From: Perilla frutescens
Lineage: Eukaryota > Streptophyta > Magnoliopsida > Lamiales > Lamiaceae
Length of the DNA stretch: 64,000 nucleotides
Direction: 5' to 3'
NCBI GenBank assembly: GCA_026008535.1
Contig: BRKX01000011.1
Location: forward strand, 47,290,183 to 47,354,182
Numbering within the stretch: position 1 is the first letter of the stretch; the number at the start of each line of letters is the position of its first letter. Made by a program: the position numbers and the translations under genes. Below the pieces are notes generated by a model. It saw only the letters and a program-made list of their open reading frames with translations, searched no databases and was not told the DNA's origin. Positions 46,407-56,940 of this stretch are shown piece by piece.

Positions 46407-47213
46407 GTGGACGAAACTGGATATTCCAGTCAAACCACTATCTCACAAAGCATGATTGACAAAATCATGAACAAGAGCCTTAATATACAAAGATATCAAG
46501 GCTTTTCAGCAGGACAGATTGATCAATTGCTCCGCAATTTTAGTCTGAAAAACAGGAAGCAAAATGTAATCTATAAGATTACCAGAAGAGAGATGCCGCT
46601 TCCTATAGAGCTTACAGGGAATCAAGTTGAGTTACAACTGATTCCATACAGTGAAGTTCAAGAAGAGCTGGAAATGATGAGGCCAGAGATAAAGGATACC
46701 ATATCCTGAATCCACATCGGGGCTGTCCAGATAGTGCTCAAATCTACACTACCCGCAGGTGTTGATACGCCCATTGATATTGCAATATGCGATAAGCGTA
46801 TCAGAAATCACAGAGATTCCTTGTTAGGAACTATATCGGGAAATCTCTGTGCCAAGCAAATTATAGGGGTAATCTATCCAAAAATATCCTATAATCTAAA
46901 AGATAGAGATTTCAATCGAGCCCTGACGCTGTACCAAGACCTCAAAAGAAAAGATATCAGCTACGAGGGAAATCGACCGTTTTCTTTAACATATCAGGTG
47001 TCCTATGCGGTTTCCAATTCACACCACACAGATTTATTTCTAGGAAAACAGTTCATCGAGATACCAGACGTATTCTCAAAGGTGGCACATGCAATCTACC
47101 CAGACAGATCAGAAATGCCGCTACCAAGAGAGATAAATATTCGAGTAGGAGACAAACCATTATTGAAATACAATGAGAGTCTCAAGTTGGAAGACAAAAG
47201 ACTGTCATTCTAA
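46407..47213 (+). pseudogene. Caulimovirid movement-protein region, split by a stop
   Basis: Frames 46407-46709 and 46734-47213 resemble the 30K-type movement proteins that carry virus between cells through plasmodesmata. The conserved core with the LPAGVDTPIDI segment lies in the second part. TGA at 46707-46709 interrupts it. Confidence 0.7.
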
Positions 47214-47225
47214 GGAGATAGGATT

Positions 47226-47531
47226 GTGATAGAGCCATGGACTCAGTCCTCAAGAGAAAGCTTTCAAGGAGATCTCAGGCGACCAAGACAAATTAAAATA
47301 AAAATTAAATGCCCAGAAGGTTGGAGAGAGATCGACACAAGATTCGACAGTACAAGATGGGAAAATAATTTTCCTTGCGACGTCCTGTACTGCTTACAGC
47401 AACCAGAAGTCGGCCACTATAAGGGAACTCTTGATATAGAGGCTATGACAATGGAAGTACGAGGAAGATCCGGAAGAGAATCAGGAGTCCTAATCTTAGG
47501 ACTTGACTTCTTAGAAAGGTTCAAGCCATGA
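47226..47531 (+). pseudogene. Caulimovirid frame between movement protein and protease
   Basis: A 101-codon frame lies directly downstream of the movement-protein stop and is probably the C-terminal continuation of that polyprotein. It ends in a TGA at 47529-47531. No motif was recognised. Confidence 0.45.
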
Positions 47532-47587
47532 GAACTGAAGGAAGATGGAATGATGATCACCTTTAATGGAAAACAACTGGTGATTGT

Positions 47588-48436
47588 ATGACCAACCCAT
47601 TCTCCATATACATCTCAGTAGGGATGTTATACGAGAAATATAAGGCTGAATACTTTGTAGCCTATATCGACTCAGGAGCAGGAATTTGTACTGCAAAAAG
47701 AGGAATCTTCCCAGAAGAATTGGAAGAAGATTTAAATCCAATTACGGGAAGAGATTTCTCAAAAAGAGTCTTGCTCCTATCTAAGGGAGTGAAGCAGTCG
47801 GAAATCTTGATTGGAGGAGCAGGAGATACACCATGGTATAAAGTGAAAACTCAACCAATCTATTTTCATGATACATGGGCGGACATCTTGTTAGGAAACA
47901 ATTTCCTACAAATGTTCAAAAAGTATACGCAGGACAATACCAACCGGAGACTGATCTTTACGACAATCTGTAATCATAAGATCATTGTCCAATGGCTAAA
48001 AGAGGCATTCAATCAACAAATGCCATTACAATTTCGCAGCAAGCGTGGTGATGAAGAACATCTTCGACACCCAAAAATGCAGGACAAAAGAAAATTCGGA
48101 GAAGTAGTTCTGAGTTTTCGTAGGGAAAAGGATCTTGAAGAACAGGAGATCCAAATCCTCAAGGCTTCTTTAATATCACATCAAGATATTAAAGAAGAAG
48201 CAAAGATATCCCTCGAAGATGTCAAGTGGAAGATAGCTAGAAACTATAATGAAAATCCGTTGGCTTGGTGGGGAAAGAACCAACTTAAAGCAACCTTGAA
48301 GGTTAAGGCTGGAAAAGAGTTTGAGTTCGTTAGATACAAGCCTATCCTGATGAACATAAAAAATCAAAAGGATATGCGAGCAATCATCAAAGAACACCTT
48401 GATCTTGGTAGATTAAAAGAGGTAAACCAAGGCTAG
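47588..48436 (+). pseudogene. Caulimovirid aspartic protease and start of reverse transcriptase
   Basis: A 282-codon frame carries the retroviral-type protease active site (YIDSGAG) about 25 residues from the start. The N-terminal end of the reverse-transcriptase domain follows. The frame is lost at about 48425 and the next about 140 bp, which should hold the first polymerase motifs, are out of frame. Confidence 0.8.
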
Positions 48437-48576
48437 TCATTAATTACAAAGAGATTAATGATATTCTTGAGTTTGACGGATATTTTATCCCAAGTAGAGA
48501 ACATCTTATTAACTGCATACGGAATGCTAGGATATTCTCTAAGTTTGATTGCAAGTCAGGTTTCTACCAGATTCGC

Positions 48577-49548
48577 ATGGAAGAGGAAAACAAAAGGTTT
48601 ACAACCTTTTCAACACCACAAGGGCATTATGTTTGGAATGCAATGCCGATGGGGTTAGCCAACGCACCCCAAATATTTCAGAGGAAGATGGATAATCTTT
48701 TTAAAGATTATTTCTCTTTTATGTTTGTCTATATTGATGACATTCTAATTGCATCAAAGAGTATAGATGAACATCTCAAACATCTGGAGATCTTTGCAGA
48801 TGTTTGTCATAAAGAGGGCTTTGTGCTGTCAGAAAAGAAGGCAGTAATAGCTACCCGAAAGATGGAATTTCTGGGAATCGAGGTGGATGAATCAGGAATC
48901 ATTCTGCAAAATCATATTGTAGAAAAGGTGCAGAAGTTCCCTGATGTCCTTAAAGAAAAGAAGCAACTGCAGAGTTTTCTGGGAGTTGTCAATTTTGCAG
49001 GAATCTTTATAAAAAATCTTGCAAAACACAGAAAGGTGTTCAGTAACCTTCTAAAGAAGGATACCCCATTTGTATGGACAAACGAACATCAACAAGGAAT
49101 CAGGAAGCTAAAGGAGATATGCGAAAATCTCCCAAAACTAGCTATACCACAAGATGAGGATGAATTGATCCTCTATACAGATGCAAGTGATCATTGGTGG
49201 GCAGTCGTGCTTACAAAGATCACACCCAACGGAGAGGAGCCCTGTAGATATTGCAGTGGTCTCTTTTCAGATGGCGGGGCCATTCGATGACATATCAATG
49301 AAAATGAGTTCTTTGCAGTTCGGAAGGCATTTAAAAAATGGCATCTGTTTCTCTTAGCAAAAAGTTCATCTAAAAGTTGATAAAACACAAGTTAAAGCTT
49401 TCTTGAAAAATAAAATTGAATCTAAACCTGAGAAAGCTAGACTAATAAGATGGCAAGCTGAATGTCAATATTATTTATTTGATATTATTGTGATAAAATC
49501 TCATGAAAATATTCTTGCAGATTTCCTAACAAGAGATGGAAGCGATTG
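48577..49548 (+). pseudogene. Caulimovirid reverse transcriptase and RNase H, frameshifted
   Basis: The frame 48577-49290 contains the polymerase core with FVYIDDILI (catalytic YIDD) and enters RNase H at LYTDASD. It stops at 49288-49290. The remaining RNase H sequence continues in other frames to about 49548. The order and YIDD box are typical of plant pararetroviruses. Confidence 0.88.
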
Positions 49549-50750
49549 AGGTCGATGCCATCATGATTGCACAGAGACCCTTCACTGAAAACATGAAGTT
49601 GCTTCAGCGTGAATGGAACGAGCTGGTTTTTCATGTTGAACAAGCAGGAAAAATGCAACAAGCAGACCAGAACAAGGTCAACGAGAGATTACGAGCATGT
49701 GTAAAGACTCAGGGGAAACTCTGTCAGCTATGCATGAACCCCTCCTCCGGGCCATCAACTTACCATTGATGAAATGAGAGTTAGCAGTACCGACCTGTAA
49801 AACGGAAGCAGGGGATTCAAATACCCCTAGGGGGTATCAGGGATCACACTCTGAACCATCAAGTCAACCCAGGACCTCTGGGGTTAAAGATTAATACTAA
49901 CAAGTCTGAAGCTTCATCTTGGCAGGTTTATCAAGCTAACTGGGAGAAGCTCTATACTAGACAGGGAATCAATCCGTCTAAAACAAAGGTTGATATCTTT
50001 GGAAAGTACCCAAGGGTGTGGATGTTACCAGGAACCAATCCACACGAAGTCAAGCAATGGTATGATTTTGGGGCATTAGCTTCAATTCAGACCATGTCAC
50101 CAGGCTTCCCAGAAATCAAGTGTCTACCAAAGTGGATACAGAAAGCCGTGCAAGAGTCCTGGGCTAACAATGATATGCTTAGTCGAGGAGATGTTCTTGA
50201 GCTATACTTCATCAGTACTGCTCCGGAACCAGCAGGGAAATGGAATCATAATGCCTTTCACTACATAAGGCTTAAAAGGCCAGATTCCAGAAAATGGGGT
50301 GATATCAGAACCTCATCTGAAGAAATCCCACTAATCGCCTCCATTACAGAAGATCAAATATCGACTAGGCGAGCATGGGGATTATGGGTCTGTCTCACTG
50401 AGATGGACAGAGTCAAGTTCCCATTCAAGTTTTTCCACAATTCTACGAATGGGTCATTTCTGTTAAATACCATGACAGGGAGAATAACGAGATTTGCCGA
50501 GGATCTGTTTGAGAAGAAAAGGTCCTTGATATGGGAGAACAAGCTTGCTATGGGCAAAAAAACCCATCACAAGTACTGCAACATGGCTCATTTTGGGCAA
50601 TGGGACAATCGAGTATGCTCGGATTGCCAGAACCAGAAGGAGCCAGAGTTCAGAAAAGGGTTCCGTCCAAGGAGGGAACGAAAGCGAGCTGGAGAGGATA
50701 AGCATCTAATGCTAAAAGCAAGGATGCCAAGAGCCCCACCAAAAAAGTAG
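49536..50750 (+). pseudogene. Caulimovirid 3' ORFs of unknown function
   Basis: Frames 49536-49769 and 50016-50750 follow the polymerase gene where caulimovirids usually have the inclusion-body/transactivator gene. The second frame (244 codons) ends with a C/H cluster (HHKYCN, then CSDCQNQK) and a basic tail. I do not see the transactivator signature, so the function is left open. Confidence 0.5.
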
Positions 50751-51023
50751 TTTCCCGATAAGGGAATGTGGAGACGTCTGATCACAGATCATGTGACCCA
50801 AAAGAGAGGCCACTAGCACCAAACAACAAAAGCTGAGTGGTACAACACAAGAGGCACATGGTGCCAATATTTGTGGGTACCTCCACCCACAACCACTTTC
50901 ACTTGAGGATAAAGGAACCTGGCCCGACCACTAATTCAAAAGAGAGTGTCGACAGAAGGGGCCACTCACGTGAATTGCGGAGCTAAATAATGGAGTTGGT
51001 GAAATAGAAGGATTCTCCCCTTC

Positions 51024-51220
51024 TATAAAACGAGAAACTGAAGGAAGCAAAGGGCATCGATCATTTTTTTAGTTTTCTTCAAACATTGTAATAGCTCTGA
51101 GTGCAAATAGTGTATGAGAGTTGAGAGAAACAAAGCTACTATGAGTAGCTAAACAAGTTTGTCTCCTCCCTAAAGGAGATTTACTTATTTATAATAAATG
51201 TATTATTATCCCTAAATAAA
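51024..51220 (+). promoter_or_regulatory. Pararetroviral promoter TATA box and poly(A) signals
   Basis: TATAAAA at 51024-51030 is followed within 200 bp by AATAAA at 51193-51198 and 51215-51220. This arrangement of promoter closely followed by poly(A) signal is that of the terminally redundant pregenomic RNA of caulimovirids. Whether it still drives transcription is unknown. Confidence 0.7.
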
Positions 51221-51240
51221 ATTCAGGCTTTTGCTCATCC

Positions 51241-52080
51241 CTTATGTTCATCATATATATTTACTATATACCAGAAGATTACTCTACACCCCGTGTAGGA
51301 AACGAACGTGGGTTGCACTGTGTGCTGCTGAAGGAGTTCGTCGCTAGAAACCATAGGTTGCGATCATGTGGTTGGCAAGGCCGTAAAAGTCCCGACGAAA
51401 ATATCCGGCATCATTCCGGCCAAAAAGGTATAAATCTGGCATATAGTATTATGTATTTGATTTACGGAAGCATGATGGGCCTGATATAGTCGTAATAGAC
51501 TATTTCTGTTTGATCCTGAAAGTGGCATTCTAGGAATAAATATAACGATGATAATTTGAGGGCATGATAGTCATTTGATCTTGTGTTTGGTTAGAAAAGA
51601 AGATCTCATAAACCTTGGTTAGAAAAGAATTTGGTATTCTAAATTTGGTTATTTTCAATTTCCTCCCTTATTCTTTTATACATCAGTACCCTCTCTGGTC
51701 CTATTTCAGGTGGTGGTACTAAATTCGTGTTGCTGGAAATTCCATCATAGTGGTTGGGCACTGTCCCAATCACTAGTACATTTTAATAATTTTTACTATT
51801 TTTCTAATATAATTTATTATTTTTAAAATGATATATTAATGTTGGATACTAGCCCAACCACTGGGTTCAGCAATAAGTCATAGACTCACAGTGAAGTCTA
51901 GACAAACAATATCGAACCCAATTTCGATATTAGCAATAAATCATGATAGCCAAAAAGTTAAACGACTCCGGATTAATGTATAATTGCAATTGATATCATT
52001 TATGACCGTGTGTTCGGTAGTTGCACAATAATCAATGAGCGCTGTTCATTTATGGTAAATTCGAACGTAAGTTTGAGACA
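51241..52080. other. Right flank of the viral insert
   Basis: Contains the inverted partner (51560-51660) of the left-flank repeat. Unassigned sequence, slightly GC-richer at 51280-51420, could still be viral leader. No gene was seen. Confidence 0.4.
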
Positions 52081-52082
52081 CA

Positions 52083-54940
52083 TATTTTTATATTTAATTT
52101 GATAAACACAAAATAATATATAAATAAAATATTTTTTGGATTAAAATATTTTATACGGATTCAATCTTTATTTTTTCTTTAAAACATCTTTCAAGTTTCA
52201 AGTAGTATTCGGGGAAGATTGGTATCCTCGATCTTTTTTTTTACTTGGTATTTGGACTTAAATTTTGGAGAAGATTTATATTCTCGATCTTTTTTGACTT
52301 GGTATTTGGACTTGAGATAACGTTTATTCGGAGGGTCATCGTCTTATTTCCGGATCAAACATCATCTTCGGGATGAATTTGTTGATGAATTGCTTATGAA
52401 TCAAACGCCAACTTCAGAATGAATTTAATGTTGAACGCTTTTGAATGACGCAAAAAATGCTTTTGATTATTTGAAAGAATTATACTTATATAATTTCTTC
52501 TCGAATTCTTCAATTTTTCAAATAATTTATGGTGTGATTTTCAATTGCTCTGTAGGCCCTTACTTATATTTGTATGAGTATATAGGGCTGACGTGGTACG
52601 ATCTCATTGGCTCTTGAAAATTTTTATATATTTCTTTTGAAATATATTTACTTGTTGACAAAGAAACTTGATGTTTATCATATAATAATATTTTTATTAT
52701 TTATATTTTATATAATTTTGGATTTCATATGATTACAAAACTAAATAAATCAATAAATATATTAAATATAATACTAAAATTTCGTTATCTACAAATGCCC
52801 CTCGAGACTTGTTCATGGACGATTTGTCATTTCAGATGAATGAGTCTCGGAAAATGATTACATAATTCATACTCGTATCGAGGAGTTCTTCAAATTTAAA
52901 TTTATGAATATAGTTTATACTCGTATCAAAGGATTATTGAATTCAACTTGTGAATAGTTTATACTCATATTCAAGAGTTCTTCATATTTGAATTTTTTAG
53001 ATAGTTAACACTCGTATCAAGGAGTTCAATTTAGATTTGAAATTAGATAGTGTATGCTTGTATCGAGGAGCTTTCAATATTTTTGACTTGGATAGTTTAT
53101 GCTCGTATCAGAGAGTTTTCTTGAACTTTGATAGTTTATGTTCATGACGAGGCGTCTTCAACTTAAATTTGAACTTTGTAGACCTTTTATACTTTTGTTC
53201 GTGAGTACTTGGATTTGTAGACATTTTATACTTGTGTTAAGAAGTCTTTCATTGAATTTGCATTTGGAGACACTTCAAACTCATATCAAAGAGTTTTGTA
53301 TTTGAATTTGTAAACTTTTTATACTTGTGTCAATGATTTTTCAATTTGAATTTAAATTTTTAAACATTTTATACTCATATCAAGGAGTGTTCATGGGTAT
53401 TTTTTCAAAGAGGTCATATTTTTTTCCTCGTGTCTAGGAGCTTTTTCGATAGTTTAGACTTTTATCAAGAATCATTTGCATTTTGAAAAACTTTAGATAG
53501 TTTAGTCTTTTATCAAGGAGTTTTTGAAAATAGTTTGGGCTCTTATCAATTAGCGTTTGTATTTTGAAAACTTTAGATAGTTTTAGCTCTTTTGAATGAG
53601 CTATTGAAGACAGTTTAAACTCTTATCAAGGAGCATTGTCTTTTTTTATTTTCATGGATTGCAATTTATATTGGAGGACTTGAATGAGCTCATGATGAGA
53701 TTTATAGTCATTTTTTTTCTTTTTAACTTGAAGATTCTTCAAAAGATTTGCCCACATCATTTGTTTTTTACTTTTTCAGAATTGCAGACATCTTGATGCA
53801 ACTTTTGAGAAATTTGATGAAGAGAAGGGATAAGAGGTAGAGATGGTCCCATCGGGCGTGCCAATATTTGTAACATAAAATTTTGTATTTAATTTGGTAA
53901 GACACACAATAGTGTACAAATAAAATGATTTTCGGATCATAATATTTTATACAGATCCAATATCTATTTTTCGTCTGATTTTTCTTTTCAAAACGATCTT
54001 CAACCAGTCTTCGAAATTTTCAGAAAAGATTTGTATTCTCGATTTTCTTTGACTTGATATTTGGATTTAGCTTTTGAAATTCTCAAAGAAGATTTATATC
54101 CTCGGTCTTCTTTGACTTGATATTTGAACTTGATAACGATAATTCGAAGGGCCGTCGCATTGTTTCCGGATCAAATGTCATTTTCGGCATGAATTTGGTG
54201 AGAATGTCTTTGCTTGCTTTGCTTATGGATCAATTGACTTCAGGATGAATTTAGTGAAGAACGCTTTTGAATGCCGCAAGAACGTCTTTTGACTATTTGA
54301 AAGAATTTCACTTATATAATTTCTTCTCAAATTCTTGAACTCGAGTATATAGGCTGGCATAGTACGATCTCATTAACTCTTGAACATTGATATATATAAT
54401 TTGAAAGATAATCACCTATGGCGTGCCAAAGAAATTTGATGTTTATCATATGCTAATATTTTTATTATTTAAATATTTTATCTAATTTTAGATTTCATAT
54501 GATTCCAAAATTAAATAAATATATAAAAATTAATAAAAAAATTATATATGATACTAAAATTTTATTATCTACAAATGCCCCCTCGAGACCTGTTCATGGA
54601 TGACTTGTCCTTTGAGATGAATGAGTCTCGAAAATTGATTAGATAGTTTATACTTGTATCGAGGAGTTCTTAAAATTTAAATTTATTAAGATAGTTTATA
54701 CTCGTATCAAAAAGTTATTGAATTCAACTTGTGAATAGTTTATACTCATATTCAATAGTTCTTCAAATTTGAATTTTTTAGATAGTTTACACTCGTATCA
54801 AAGAGTCATCAACTTGGATTTGAATTTAGATAGTGTATGCTTATATCAAGGAACTTTCAATATTTTTGACTTGGATAGTTTATGCTCATATCATGGAGCT
54901 TTCAAATTGTATAGTTTATGCTCATACCAAGGACTTTAAT
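52083..54940. repeat. 1.79-kb direct tandem duplication (1.6 copies), diverged
   Basis: The sequence from 52083 recurs from about 53870, offset about 1,787 bp. Shared landmarks are 'attttatac(g/a)gat(t/c)caat', 'tcgatctt(c)tttgacttg', 'atctacaaatgcccc' and 'gagatgaatgagtctcg'. The second copy ends near 54940. 'cccatcgggcgtgccaat' at 53853-53870 precedes the second copy. It may be relic retrotransposon leader or LTR sequence, but no coding domain is present. Confidence 0.7.
52860..53650. repeat. Minisatellite, about 55-60 bp units
   Basis: Roughly a dozen degenerate units have the consensus 'atagtttatactcgtatc' then 'aaggagttcttcaa' and 'tttgaattt'. A shorter run of the same unit occurs at 54640-54940 in the second half of the larger duplication. 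Confidence 0.75.
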
Positions 54941-55079
54941 TTGTAAAGCTAATGTTTTCAGCATATTCACATTTTCATATTAAACTTTACAAAAAAAATA
55001 TGATTTTGTTCTTAACTGCGCTTCGGGTCATTCTTAATTTTGCTCAAGACCTGGAAAAGGGCTGGTCCGTCAAAAGGCA

Positions 55080-55560
55080 GGGCGCGCAACAGAATATGCA
55101 CATAAGTACATCGACAGAAGATAACAATAGAACATTTGGCATCAAATGTGCGCACAAGTCATGTGCGCTTGCAGATGGCTTCATGCACAACAACAAATAT
55201 CGACAGAATACATCGATTGACAATTTGACATCGAATGCGCGCGCAAAACAACAAACATCAGTAGAAGATATCAATTGACAATTTAGCATAGGATGTGCGC
55301 ACAAGGCATATGCGCTCAGATGGCTCCGTGCGTAACAACAAACACTGACTGAAAATATTGGCAGCACATCGATTGACGATTTGACATTGAATGTGCGCAC
55401 AACGCATACACGTGTACAAATGACTCCGCGCACAAACATCAACATAAATTGGCAAACACACTCGCAACACATTGTGATACATCGGTGCATGCACACCTAC
55501 TGTGCAATACTGCGTGCATCAGTAACTGCGCGCTAAGCTTGGCGCGCATGTTCCAGTATG
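55080..55560. repeat. CpG-rich minisatellite with GTGCGCAC motifs
   Basis: Four degenerate units (about 60-100 bp) near 55137, 55226, 55285 and 55383 share 'gaatgtgcgcacaa', 'catcgattgacaatttgaca' and 'ctccgtgcgtaacaac'. The stretch is much richer in CG dinucleotides than its surroundings. Its open frames are a consequence of the repeat. Confidence 0.7.
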
Positions 55561-56087
55561 CGAAGTTAAGAACTTCATTTTTTCAGATTTTTTGAATGTG
55601 TGAAAAAGACGTAATTTTTTTTCCAAATTTTCATAAATAAACTATATTAGGGATGATTTTTAAGTACCACTAATGTCAAAGCATTTATGTTATGCTCAGA
55701 AACTTCTTCTGTACTTACCTTCATTTTTCCCCCAAATCAAACTTCAAAATTAAACAACGCCTAACAATCTAACAATTCTAATAATCATAGATTTATTCTC
55801 TTCAATTTAAAGAGATGACGACTTAGAGGGAAAATGTTTGCCAAAATTTTAAAAAATCTTTCAAAGAGGTTGGCGGGTTAGGGTAAAAAAATTTATTTCT
55901 TATCTTGAATTTGCGTAGGTTGACGATGGTTGGTTGGTGGAGAAATTTAGATTTCTTCTCTTCAATTTGTATAGATCAATGGCAAGGGGGGAAACTTTTG
56001 GCAAATTTTCAAAATCTTTAGATTTTGCAGCGTGGTCGGTGATGGCTTGTGAAGAAGAGAATTTTTTTAAAAATCTTCAAATTTTTA
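55561..56087. other. AT-rich spacer
   Basis: Short diverged direct repeats ('attt(c/a)ttctcttcaattt', 'gg(c)aaa(c)ttttgg') occur. No gene was seen. Confidence 0.4.
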
Positions 56088-56095
56088 GAAACGTG

Positions 56096-56666
56096 TAGGG
56101 TGGTTCATTTTACCCGCGGGTAATTTTACCCGCAGGGTAAACAGGTAAAAGGGCAGGGTAGTACCCGAATTTTCGAGTAAAGGGTAGGGTATTACCCGTA
56201 CCCGTTAAAATTTGTAAGGGTAAGGGTAGGGTATTGGATTAACATATTACCCTATTACCCTACCCTGTTACTCTACCCTATTACCCTATATATTTAAATA
56301 TATATTAATAGTATATATTATATATTTAATATATTAAAAAATATAAATCCATCAACAATTAAACTAACATTAATTTTTTAAAGTAAAAATATATACTAAC
56401 AATCTAAATCCTAATGACCTACTTCCAAAAACAGTCTAATTTATATTAGTTTTCTAATGTTTATGAAATTATATTTTATAGGGTAGTGTAAAAAAGGATA
56501 AATTTTACTTTATTAAAGGGTAACCCGTTTACCTGTAGGGTAATACCCTTACCCTACCTGTTTTGAAAAATAGGGTAATAGGGTAGGGTATGGGTAGGAT
56601 AAAATTTCATAGGGTAGGGTATGGGAAAGGCATACCCGTACCCTACCTTACCCATGAACCACCCTA
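56096..56666. mobile_element. hAT-type MITE, 571 bp, perfect 8-bp TSD
   Basis: The flanking duplication GAAACGTG is present at 56088-56095 and 56667-56674. Termini are TAGGGTGGTTCATTTTACCC on the left and, inverted, TAGGGTGGTTCATGGGTAAG on the right. The inside is made of 'gggtagggtattaccc'-like arrays in both orientations, so the whole can fold on itself. An 8-bp duplication with TAGGG-type ends is hAT-like. Confidence 0.85.
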
Positions 56667-56674
56667 GAAACGTG

Positions 56675-56940
56675 TTACATGCAGATGGGTGGGTAGGGGA
56701 AGTAGGTTTTTTTTTTCAATTTTAAAAATATGAATATAAGGGTATTTTGATAATTGATGGTAAAAATATATGTTTAATACATTGTGGATTTGTGGGTAAA
56801 AAAAGTTTTTTTAAAAGTTTAAGTGGGTAGTTTTCCCAATTTCCACTTATTTATATTCAAATTTATCCATAAAAATGACTAATTATATATATTGAGACAC
56901 AATCTTTTATGTACTGATAAACTGAGATTTGACACTGGTA
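56675..56940. other. Short AT-rich spacer before the tandem array
   Basis: Nothing was recognised here. Confidence 0.4.

Larger units (their letters stand above)
44177..51240 (+). mobile_element. Endogenous caulimovirid (pararetrovirus) copy, decayed
   Basis: One near-genome-length copy runs from the tRNA primer site to a promoter/poly(A) segment. The gene order is a small coiled-coil ORF, coat-protein region with CCHC finger, movement-protein region, aspartic protease, reverse transcriptase, RNase H, then two further ORFs. Coat protein before movement protein recalls cavemo- and solendoviruses rather than petu- or florendoviruses. Every large frame is interrupted by stops or shifts, and no integrase is present. 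It is a fossil insertion without coding capacity for a complete virus. Confidence 0.85.

Noticed and set aside
52860..53650. CRISPR-like regular repeats
   Set aside because: The units are contiguous, degenerate and lack unique spacers, and the genome is a plant. It is a minisatellite.
54952..55496. 108- and 150-codon frames over the CpG-rich repeats
   Set aside because: The frames exist because the repeat unit lacks stops; Cys-rich translation with no conserved spacing between units.
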